This document shows, one piece after another, positions 1 through 5,070 of a stretch of 5,098 bases of DNA (its first letter is position 1; every line of letters begins with the position of its first letter). The stretch comes from Bryobacterales bacterium (GTDB lineage: Bacteria > Acidobacteriota > Terriglobia > Bryobacterales > Bryobacteraceae): contig PLMF01000416.1 in the NCBI GenBank assembly GCA_003142355.1, forward strand, positions 128 through 5,225, read 5' to 3'. Position numbers and translations under genes: made by a program. The notes under the pieces are model-generated. The model had not been told where the DNA came from. It did not search any database and saw only the letters and a list, made by a program, of their open reading frames with translations.

Positions 1-186
1 ACCGGCAACTTCCTGGACGGCTCCGTGCACGGCAAAGCTGGAAAAGTGTATCCCTTCCGCAGCGCGTTGTGCATGGAGACCCAGCACTATCCCGATTCGC
101 CCAACAAGCCGAGCTTCCCCACCACGGTGCTGAAGCCGGGGACCACCTACCACACCACCACGATTTACCGCTTCTCGGCGCGATAA
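1..186 (+). CDS. galM: Aldose 1-epimerase (galactose mutarotase), C-terminal 61 residues only
   Basis: Frame 1 is open from the window edge to a TAA at 184-186. It encodes the last 61 residues of an aldose 1-epimerase, which interconverts the alpha and beta anomers of aldoses such as galactose and glucose. The recognisable family signature is FLDGSVHGKAGKVYPFRSA, followed by LCMETQHYPDSPNKPSFP and TVLKPGTTYHTTTIYRF. In this family the Glu of the C-[LM]-E-T-Q motif (residue 26 of the fragment) is the catalytic base that takes the proton from the anomeric hydroxyl. The catalytic His residues and the rest of the beta-sandwich lie upstream of the window. The C-terminal end has normal length and composition, so the gene looks intact here. 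Its start, any signal peptide and its operon context cannot be seen. Identification rests on recalled family motifs and is strong. Confidence 0.93.
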   Translation, partial: TGNFLDGSVHGKAGKVYPFRSALCMETQHYPDSPNKPSFPTTVLKPGTTYHTTTIYRFSAR

Positions 187-216
187 AGGGACTACGACGT
201 TCGCTCCCGAGCCTCC

Positions 217-237
217 GGCGGGCGCTTCGGCCTCGCC
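217..237 (+). terminator. GC-rich hairpin with UUCG loop behind galM
   Basis: The arms pair G217-C237, G218-C236, C219-G235, G220-C234, G221-U233 (wobble) and G222-C232. After one bulged C (223) come G224-C231 and C225-G230, closing a UUCG loop (226-229). C(UUCG)G is an exceptionally stable tetraloop. The hairpin begins 30 bases after the galM stop and ends 10 bases before an extended -10 element, so it is well placed to end galM transcription before the next promoter. It has no T-run, so intrinsic termination is not assured. It could also act as an mRNA 3'-end stabiliser. Confidence 0.42.
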
Positions 238-247
238 AGCCGCTCGC

Positions 248-256
248 TGCTATAAT
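248..256 (+). promoter_or_regulatory. Extended -10 promoter for the cupin gene
   Basis: The bases at 248-256 read TGCTATAAT, a perfect extended -10 (TGn plus consensus TATAAT) for the housekeeping sigma factor. No good -35 box lies 16-18 bases upstream, which fits extended -10 promoters, since these do not depend on one. Transcription would start near 263, giving a leader of about 48 bases before the cupin ATG at 312. The element lies between the galM hairpin and the cupin ribosome binding site, so the cupin gene is probably transcribed separately from galM. Confidence 0.6.
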
Positions 257-311
257 CGTCTTTCACAGCGGGACCTCAAAGTGGCTGAAGGCACTAGACT
301 AGGAGAAAACA

Positions 312-704
312 ATGTCCGTAAAGGTAGCCAGTGTGGAAAACATCGCGCCCATCAAGTTGGCCGGCCGGGATCTAAGTTGGCTGGTGACACCCGAGACGGT
401 TGGCGCGGAAAAGCTCTCGATTGCGATCATGAACTGCCATCCTCATTCCGTAGTTCGTCCCATGCACGCGCATCGCAATATAGAAGAGGTCATTCTCATC
501 CTGGACGGCGAAGGAGAGGCCTGGGTAGACGGCGATCGCGCGTTCTTCAAGAAAGGCGACGCGGTTTTGTTCCCGGCTAATTCGCGGCACCAGGTGCGCA
601 ACACCGGCGGGAGCCCGCTTAGAACCGCATCGATCTTCTCCGCTCCGACCAAGCCCGACGATTACATCATGTACACAGACGACGCTTTCGCGGACGCTGG
701 GTAG
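312..704 (+). CDS. Small single-domain cupin protein (130 aa)
   Basis: The ATG at 312 is preceded by AGGAGA at 301-306 with a 5-base gap, which fixes the start; the stop is TAG at 702-704. The protein is one small beta-barrel cupin domain. Cupin motif 1 is complete: H52-x-H54-x4-E59-x6-G66, within PMHAHRNIEEVILILDGEGE. Motif 2 is also complete: G82-x5-P88-x-N90-x2-H93-x3-N97. The two His of motif 1, Glu59 and His93 form the classic 3-His/1-Glu metal site, so a bound divalent metal is expected. There is no signal peptide or membrane segment, so the protein should be cytoplasmic. Proteins of this size include sugar isomerase-like, dioxygenase-like and purely ligand-binding forms, and the sequence does not say which this is. 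It lies 167 bases ahead of the acyl-CoA dehydrogenase-type gene on the same strand. A functional link with that gene is possible but unproven. Confidence 0.9.
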   Translation: MSVKVASVENIAPIKLAGRDLSWLVTPETVGAEKLSIAIMNCHPHSVVRPMHAHRNIEEVILILDGEGEAWVDGDRAFFKKGDAVLFPANSRHQVRNTGGSPLRTASIFSAPTKPDDYIMYTDDAFADAG

Positions 705-756
705 TGCCGCCCCGGGCACTCCGCCGGCTTTCAAGCCGAACCGCGAAGGCCTGCCG

Positions 757-785
757 TTGTTGCAGGAGAAACGATCGAATACAAT
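757..785 (+). promoter_or_regulatory. Possible sigma70-type promoter ahead of the dehydrogenase gene
   Basis: TTGTTG at 757-762 and TACAAT at 780-785 are separated by 17 bases. The -10 differs from consensus at one base; the -35 shares only its TTG. Transcription would begin near 792, almost exactly where the 794-839 hairpin starts, so that hairpin would form the 5' end of the message. The match is moderate and could be chance. The alternative is read-through from the cupin promoter. Confidence 0.3.
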
Positions 786-793
786 CACCGGCA

Positions 794-839
794 GGGCCCT
801 GCGGGGTCGTCAGCCGATCCGAGGCTGCCCGCAGGTCCC
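794..839 (+). promoter_or_regulatory. Long bulged hairpin in the leader of the 3-hydroxyacyl-CoA dehydrogenase gene
   Basis: Three nested inverted repeats share one axis. GGG at 794-796 pairs with CCC at 837-839. CCTGCGGG at 798-805 pairs perfectly with CCCGCAGG at 828-835. CAGCC at 811-815 pairs perfectly with GGCTG at 823-827. Sixteen base pairs form in total, interrupted by one C/T mismatch and a 5-base bulge on the 5' side (806-810), with a 7-base loop (816-822). It ends 21 bases before the AAGGAG at 861-866. It could be a leader regulator, a terminator of the cupin transcript lacking a T-run, or the DNA target of a dimeric regulator. No known riboswitch class is recognised. Confidence 0.5.
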
Positions 840-871
840 GGCTACGAGACAAACAGTCAAAAGGAGAACCC

Positions 872-1816
872 ATGAAGGAGAACGAAGTCAAGCGAGTTGC
901 GGTCATCGGTGCGGGATTGATGGGGCATGGCATCGCGATGGAGTTTGCCCTTGCAGGATGCGATGTTGGTCTCCACGACATCGCAGAGGAACGAGTTCAG
1001 GCAGGTCTCGACAGAGCCCAGGCCGGTCTTCGAATGATGGCGGCAAGCGGGCTGATCTCGCAGGATCGCGTCGAGCCTGCCTGGAACAGAATCCGCGGCG
1101 GCACCCAACTGGATGCGGTGGTCTCGGGCAGCGACGTCGTCATAGAATGTGCGGTCGAGAGTCTGCCCGTGAAGCAACAGATCTTCCGCGAACTCGACAG
1201 GCTTTGTCCTCCGCACACGATTCTGGCATCCAACACCTCCAGCCTCATGCCCAGCCAACTGGCTGCCGCGACCAAGCGGCCCGAACTGGTCCTGGTGGCG
1301 CATCATTTCAATCCCCCGCACCTGCTGCCGGCCGTCGAGGTGGTGAGGCATGAACATACATCGGATGCAGCCGTGACCACGATCTGCGATCTTCTGAAGA
1401 GAGCGGGCAAGCGGCCCGTCGTGATCCGGGAAACACCGGGCTTCATCGCGGTTCGACTCCAGGCGGCGTTGCTTCGTGAGGCTGCCTCAATCGTCTCCCA
1501 CGGCGTCGCAAGCGCGCAGGATGTGGATACCGTGATCAAGAACGGCTTCGGCCGGCGCCTCGCCGTGGCGGGCGTGTTCGAGGTTTCCGATCTGGCAGGC
1601 TGGGATATCATCGTGACCGCGTTTGGGAGGTTGTGGCCCGAGCTGGAAAGTTCAACGGAGACGAATCCCCTGCTCCAGCAGAAAATCGAGACGGGCGATC
1701 TGGGTCAGAAAACCGGCCACGGATTCTACGATTGGACTACGGCGGCAGGCGAAGCGAAGAAACAACACATCACAGAGGTACTCATTAAACTCGCACAAGA
1801 CCCGTACCAGGGCTGA
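872..1816 (+). CDS. 3-hydroxyacyl-CoA dehydrogenase family protein (314 aa)
   Basis: NAD-dependent dehydrogenase of the 3-hydroxyacyl/3-hydroxybutyryl-CoA family, which oxidises an L-3-hydroxyacyl-CoA to the 3-keto form in beta-oxidation-like catabolism; cytoplasmic. The ATG at 872 is chosen because AAGGAG lies at 861-866 with a 5-base gap and the Rossmann domain starts at residue 9. The frame stays open upstream to a GTG at 704, but that stretch has no family features. Residues 9-18 (VAVIGAGLMG) form the dinucleotide loop, and D36 at the end of the second strand favours NAD over NADP. S123 in NTSS and H144 in HHFNP are separated from E156 by the spacing of human HADH S137, H158 and E170. The C-terminal domain covers about residues 188-290 and includes GQKTGHGFYDW. 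The NPPHLLPAVEVV and GFGRRLAVAGVFEVSDLAG stretches recall the lambda-crystallin/L-gulonate dehydrogenase branch, so the substrate may not be a plain acyl-CoA. Oddity: V194 replaces the conserved substrate-site Asn (human N208). Length is normal. Confidence 0.9.
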   Translation: MKENEVKRVAVIGAGLMGHGIAMEFALAGCDVGLHDIAEERVQAGLDRAQAGLRMMAASGLISQDRVEPAWNRIRGGTQLDAVVSGSDVVIECAVESLPVKQQIFRELDRLCPPHTILASNTSSLMPSQLAAATKRPELVLVAHHFNPPHLLPAVEVVRHEHTSDAAVTTICDLLKRAGKRPVVIRETPGFIAVRLQAALLREAASIVSHGVASAQDVDTVIKNGFGRRLAVAGVFEVSDLAGWDIIVTAFGRLWPELESSTETNPLLQQKIETGDLGQKTGHGFYDWTTAAGEAKKQHITEVLIKLAQDPYQG

Positions 1817-1845
1817 GAGGTACGAGTCTGCCAGGAAGGCGGGAG

Positions 1846-1985
1846 CCGATCCTCCCACAGCGGGTTGGCGGGGTCGATGCGCAGTTGGTGAGAGTACAGC
1901 GCCGTGAGGATCTCGGCGGCGGAGAAATCGCCCTCGATCTGCGCCCGAACACCATCCGCAACACCTGCGCGCGGTATTCGTACGC
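1846..1985 (-). pseudogene. Remnant of transketolase N-terminal region, frame-shifted
   Basis: Read on the minus strand from 1985, one frame gives AYEYRAQVLRMVF (to 1947). After a one-frame jump around 1944-1946, a second frame gives AQIEGDFSAAEILTALY and then SHQLRIDPANPLWEDR (to 1846). Joined, these match the start of transketolases and split N-terminal transketolase subunits, thiamine-diphosphate enzymes of the pentose phosphate pathway. In them, AYEYR..VLRM-type helices lead to AQTGH-x-GG-[DS]-x-SA-x-[ED]-ILT-x-LY and LRIDP-x-NP-x-WxDRD. Besides the frameshift, the T-G-H that normally follows AQ is missing; its His contacts substrate and cofactor phosphate. Homology stops before the usual DRFxLSKGHA motif, and no start codon or ribosome site is evident upstream. 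About 50 codons of a gene of roughly 280 (split) or 650 (full) residues survive, so this is a dead fragment. Its downstream end lies 30 bases from the dehydrogenase stop. The call rests on recalled family sequences. Confidence 0.72.
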
Positions 1986-2019
1986 GCGGCGCGAAAGGGC
2001 CGCACAGAGGCAGGAAGCC

Positions 2020-2418
2020 GGCTCCGCTCCTTTACTCTACGCGTTAGAGGCGAATCCCCGATACGCGGCACTCGCCGATCACATCTTCTCCTGGCTCGAA
2101 CAAGCGGGCCGCAGGGCGGTCACCTCCACCATCACGATGACGGAATTGCTGGTTCAACCGTACCGCGATGGCGACGAGCAGCGGGTGAATGAGTTCTACG
2201 GTCTGCTGTCCACATATCCTAATCTGGATTGGATAGCCCCGGATCTGGAGATCGCCGATATGGCGGCGCGGATTCGAGCCGTGCACGGGCTGCGGACCCC
2301 GGACTCTCTGCAGGCGGCGACCGCCGTCCGGTCTCGCGTGACGGGTTTGGTGACCAACGATCCCGTCTTTGAGCGCGTCGGTCTATTTGAGACGCTGGTC
2401 TTGGACCGGGTTCTGTAG
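2020..2418 (+). pseudogene. PIN-domain (VapC-like) ribonuclease lacking its N-terminus and first catalytic Asp
   Basis: The frame that ends in TAG at 2416-2418 encodes a PIN domain, the metal-dependent ribonuclease fold of VapC toxins, from about 2020. Three of the four acidic active-site residues are present: Glu in STITMTELL (codon 2143-2145), Asp in LRTPDSLQAATA (2302-2304) and Asp in LVTNDPVFERV (2359-2361). The family normally begins with a start Met, a short beta strand, then LDSAP-x-[IL]-Y-x-LE. Here GSAPLLYALEANP follows codons unlike any PIN strand, so the first Asp is Gly (GGC for GAC) and the strand is gone. The frame is open back to TTG/GTG codons at 1885/1888. Those have no ribosome site and would add 45 residues read from the antisense of the transketolase remnant. 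No other start codon lies in frame before 2020 and no antitoxin gene is next to it. I read it as an inactivated orphan toxin. A functional chimera starting at 1885 is the less likely alternative. Confidence 0.7.
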
Positions 2419-2478
2419 GGCGGACCCTTGGTGTGAGGAGGCCGACGAGGGCGTCGGCCGCGGACCGGGGGTCCGCCC
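2418..2478. terminator. Double hairpin between converging genes; possible bidirectional terminator or palindromic repeat
   Basis: An outer perfect 10-bp inverted repeat, GGGCGGACCC at 2418-2427 and GGGTCCGCCC at 2469-2478, encloses a perfect 8-bp hairpin, GGCCGACG at 2440-2447 and CGTCGGCC at 2452-2459, with a 4-base loop. A third element, GCGGACC at 2460-2466, can instead pair with GGTCCGC at 2470-2476 over a 3-base loop, giving two adjacent hairpins. The outer-left arm and the third element share GCGGACC and so compete for the same partner. The structure fills almost the whole gap between the PIN remnant stop (2418) and the permease stop (2483), where a terminator working in both directions is expected. 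There is no T-run on either strand. Tandem short hairpins like these also fit REP/BIME-type dispersed intergenic repeats. Confidence 0.5.
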
Positions 2479-2482
2479 CACG

Positions 2483-5008
2483 TCACTCGTACCTGAGCGC
2501 CTCCATCGGGTCCACTCTCGCGGCCCGCATGGCGGGCGGGATCGCCGCCGCGGCCGATGCCAGCAGCAGGCTCGCCAGCGGCAACGCCACGCTCCCAAAG
2601 TCCGACGGCTTCACTTCAAACAGAAGCGATGCCAGCGACCGCGCCAGCGCAAACCCTCCCGCCAGCCCGCCCGCCACCCCTATGGCGACGGCCACCGCGA
2701 CGTCCCCGGTCACCAGCCGGATCACGCTCGAAACCGGTGCGCCCAGCGCCACGCGGATGCCGATCTCCTTGGTGCGCCGCACCACCGCGTAGCTGAGCAC
2801 GCCGTCGAGCCCTACCGCCGCCAGCACCACGGCCACCAGCGCGAAGAAGCCTCCCAGCAATGCCAGCATCCGCTCCTGCAAAATGGTCTCGTCGATTCGC
2901 GTCGATTCGAGCGCCATGCCCGTGACGCGCAGCGACGCGTCCACGCGCTCGATTTCCTGCCGCAGCGCCGCCGCAATCGCCAGCGGATTGCCGGCCGTCC
3001 GCACCTCCACCGTCGAGCCGACTCCGCCCGCCGGTTGGTAGATGGTGGGCGCGGCGGCCTCGCGCAGGTTGTTGTACTTGGCGTCGCGAACCACTCCCAC
3101 GACCTCCTGCGCGCCGTAATGGGCGTCGTCATCCACCATCCGCTCGAATCGCTTGCCGAGCGCGTCTTCGCCGGGGAAGAACTGGCGCGCGAAAGTCTGG
3201 TTGACGATCACCGCCGCCGGCACTCCCGCCACGATGTCTTGCGCCGTGAATTCCCGGCCGCTCAGCAACGGAATCTGCATGGTCGCAAAAAACCCGGGCG
3301 AGACGGCCAAAAATCGCGGCCGAATCGGTTCCGCTGCGCGCCCCGGGAAACGCACGGGCGGGCTGATGATGGGTGTCGATGCTCCACCCATGAGCGCGAA
3401 AAGAGACGTGCCGGCCGCCTCGACACCCGGGAACCGCCGCAGCCGACCGAGCAGCTCGCCCTGGAGCGCGCGCGCCTTCTCGCCCAATCCGACACCGCCC
3501 CTGGGTCCTGGGCCGCCGCTGCCGGGAGCGCGCAAATCCATGTTGAACAGCAGCACGTTCTTCGAGAACCCCAGGTCCACGCTGGTCAGCTTCTCGAAGG
3601 AGATCAGCAGCAGGCCGGCCACGAACAGCACCACGAAACTGAAGCCCACCTGTGCCGCCAGCACCGGCCGCAAAACGCCCATCCGCGCCGGTCCTCCGCG
3701 GCCCGCCCCAGCCCGCAACGCCGGCGCCAGTCCGAACAAAAACGTCGTCAGCAGGCCCACCAGCGCCAGAAATGCCAGCACCCGGGCGTCGGGACGGATA
3801 TCGAGGTAGATGGGCGCCTCCGTGGTCCCCATCAGCCCGGTTATCGAAGGCGCGATCCACACCGCCAATGCCAGACCGATGACGCATGCCGCGCCCGCCA
3901 TCAGGCCGCTTTCCGTCAGCACCTGCCGCACCAGCCGCCACCGGCCCGCTCCCAGCGCCGCCCGCGTCGCCATCTCGCGGCCGCGCGCCGCCGCCCGCGC
4001 CACCAGCAGGTTGGCAACGTTGGAGCAGGCGATCAGCAACACCAGCCCCGCCACCGCCGCCAGTATCCATAACGGCCGTTCGAACTGCCAGCGCAAAAAC
4101 GTCGCGTGCCCCTGCGCCGCCGAGGTCGCATTCAAGCGCGTATGGACGTACCGGGCCACCTGTTCCTCCGGCGTTCCCCCGCCGCCCGTGCCCGCGAGTG
4201 ACATGTAGCTACGCATGTTGCCGGCCTGTTCCTGGCGAAAGTTGGCGAACGTCGCCTGGAGGACCTCCCGCACCTGCTCCGGATGAATTCCCGCCTTGAG
4301 GCGCCCCCAGACCACGAACTGGTCGTTGGCCGGAATCGACAAGATCCGCGCGGACGCGTAAGTCGGGAGTGGAACCCACAGGTCGTTGAGATACCCCGGC
4401 TCGACGCCGCTGAAATTCTTCCCGGTCACGCCCACAATGCGGAATTCGACGTGGTTCATGGTCAGCCACCGGCCCAGCACCGCCGGGTTTCCCCCGAAGC
4501 GCCGCATCCAGAAGCCGTAACTGAGAACCGCCACCGAGCGCTTCTGGTCAAGCTGCTCATCCGCCTCCGTCAGCAGCCGGCCCAGCATCGGGCGGACGCC
4601 CAGCGTGGCCAGTCCGTTGCCGGAGATCCACTGCGCGCGCACCCGTTCCAACGTCCCCGCGTCGTCGAAAACCGCCGACTGAAGCGGTCCCCACACCGTC
4701 ATCCCGAATAGCTCCACCTGCCCGCCGGCCGCCTGGCGGAAGGGTTCGAGCAGTGAATAGCTGAAGCGATCCTCTTCCGGCCGCGCACCCGGGAAGGTGC
4801 GCAGCGGCCTGTAGGTAAACGCCACCAGCCGCCGCGGTTCCGGTACCGGCAGCGGACGCAGCATCAACGCATCGATCAGCGAAAATGCCGCGGTCGAAGC
4901 GCCGATCGCCAGCGCAAGCGAAAGCACCGCCGCGGCCGTGACCGCCCGTTCCTTCGCCAGAATGCGGACACCGAACCGCACATCCTGCACTAGCGATCCC
5001 AGCCACAT
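2483..5008 (-). CDS. ADOP-type duplicated MacB/FtsX permease without ATPase (841 aa)
   Basis: Inner-membrane protein of the acidobacterial duplicated orphan permease type, built like two MacB/FtsX permease halves fused in tandem. The N-terminus DVRFGVRILAKERAV leads into helix 1 (about residues 22-48) and the typical LMLRPLPVPEPRRLVAF. A first large extracytoplasmic MacB-like domain (about 55-310) and FtsX domain 1 follow (about 313-432, three helices, with REMATRAALGAGRWRLVRQ at 344-362). The second half starts with a helix at about 447-470, then a second outer domain (about 480-700). FtsX domain 2 (about 715-834) has RTKEIGIRVALGAP at 745-758 and ends DPMEALRYE. The ALGA motifs mark where an ATPase would dock, yet no ATP-binding gene lies in the window. 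MacB/LolC-like relatives do mechanical work across the envelope, such as lipoprotein or peptide export; the cargo of ADOP proteins is not known to me. The ATG at 5006-5008 has GGAAGG-like bases at 5017-5026, 8 bases upstream. No frameshift or truncation was seen. Confidence 0.9.
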   Translation of the reverse strand: MWLGSLVQDVRFGVRILAKERAVTAAAVLSLALAIGASTAAFSLIDALMLRPLPVPEPRRLVAFTYRPLRTFPGARPEEDRFSYSLLEPFRQAAGGQVELFGMTVWGPLQSAVFDDAGTLERVRAQWISGNGLATLGVRPMLGRLLTEADEQLDQKRSVAVLSYGFWMRRFGGNPAVLGRWLTMNHVEFRIVGVTGKNFSGVEPGYLNDLWVPLPTYASARILSIPANDQFVVWGRLKAGIHPEQVREVLQATFANFRQEQAGNMRSYMSLAGTGGGGTPEEQVARYVHTRLNATSAAQGHATFLRWQFERPLWILAAVAGLVLLIACSNVANLLVARAAARGREMATRAALGAGRWRLVRQVLTESGLMAGAACVIGLALAVWIAPSITGLMGTTEAPIYLDIRPDARVLAFLALVGLLTTFLFGLAPALRAGAGRGGPARMGVLRPVLAAQVGFSFVVLFVAGLLLISFEKLTSVDLGFSKNVLLFNMDLRAPGSGGPGPRGGVGLGEKARALQGELLGRLRRFPGVEAAGTSLFALMGGASTPIISPPVRFPGRAAEPIRPRFLAVSPGFFATMQIPLLSGREFTAQDIVAGVPAAVIVNQTFARQFFPGEDALGKRFERMVDDDAHYGAQEVVGVVRDAKYNNLREAAAPTIYQPAGGVGSTVEVRTAGNPLAIAAALRQEIERVDASLRVTGMALESTRIDETILQERMLALLGGFFALVAVVLAAVGLDGVLSYAVVRRTKEIGIRVALGAPVSSVIRLVTGDVAVAVAIGVAGGLAGGFALARSLASLLFEVKPSDFGSVALPLASLLLASAAAAIPPAMRAARVDPMEALRYE

Positions 5009-5029
5009 ATCCCTTGCCCCCCTTCCGCC

Positions 5030-5059
5030 ATAATCTCACAGGTCCGCGTTCGAAGTCAG
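5030..5059 (-). promoter_or_regulatory. Weak candidate promoter for the permease gene
   Basis: On the minus strand, CTGACT (5059-5054) and GATTAT (5035-5030) lie 18 bases apart, and TGA just upstream of GATTAT makes it an extended -10. Each box matches four of six consensus bases. Transcription would start near 5023, leaving a very short leader of about 15 bases that barely includes the purine-rich ribosome site. It is the best candidate in the 90 bases available, but a chance match is possible. Confidence 0.25.
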
Positions 5060-5061
5060 GC

Positions 5062-5070
5062 TGCTACCAT
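5062..5070 (+). promoter_or_regulatory. Possible extended -10 of a divergent gene at the window edge
   Basis: TGCTACCAT at 5062-5070 is an extended -10 with four of six -10 bases, and resembles the TGCTATAAT at 248-256. An ATG at 5088-5090 lies about 11 bases beyond the predicted start point and stays open to the window end, but only three full codons are visible and no ribosome site precedes it. If real, it would give a near-leaderless divergent gene sharing the control region with the permease. Too little sequence is present to say more. Confidence 0.2.

Noticed and set aside
725..738. Short hairpin (5-bp stem, 4-base loop) just after the cupin stop, as a terminator
   Set aside because: The stem is only 5 bp and no T-run follows. 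It is weaker than many chance hairpins at this base composition.
704..871. Upstream GTG start adding 56 residues to the 3-hydroxyacyl-CoA dehydrogenase
   Set aside because: The extra residues are Arg/Ser/Cys-rich with no family match, overlap the cupin stop, and contain the 794-839 palindrome. The ATG at 872 has a strong ribosome site and fits the family's N-terminus.
1986..2003. Small inverted repeat GCGGC / GCCGC at the transketolase-PIN junction, considered as a mobile-element end
   Set aside because: Only 5 bp per arm, with no flanking target duplication and no transposase nearby.
2891..2910. Tandem 10-base repeat GTCGATTCGC / GTCGATTCGA
   Set aside because: It lies within the permease coding sequence and encodes ESTRIDE in the normal frame. 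Two near-copies of 10 bases are not enough to call a repeat element.
3129..4070. A 313-codon minus-strand frame, Gly/Ala/Arg-rich
   Set aside because: It overlaps the permease gene in another frame of the same strand, has no domain and no ribosome site. It is a shadow of the permease coding sequence.
2369..4072. A 567-codon open frame on the plus strand
   Set aside because: It lies antisense to the permease, and its product is an Arg/His/Gln/Pro-rich low-complexity string with no domain. Long antisense frames are usual opposite GC-rich genes.
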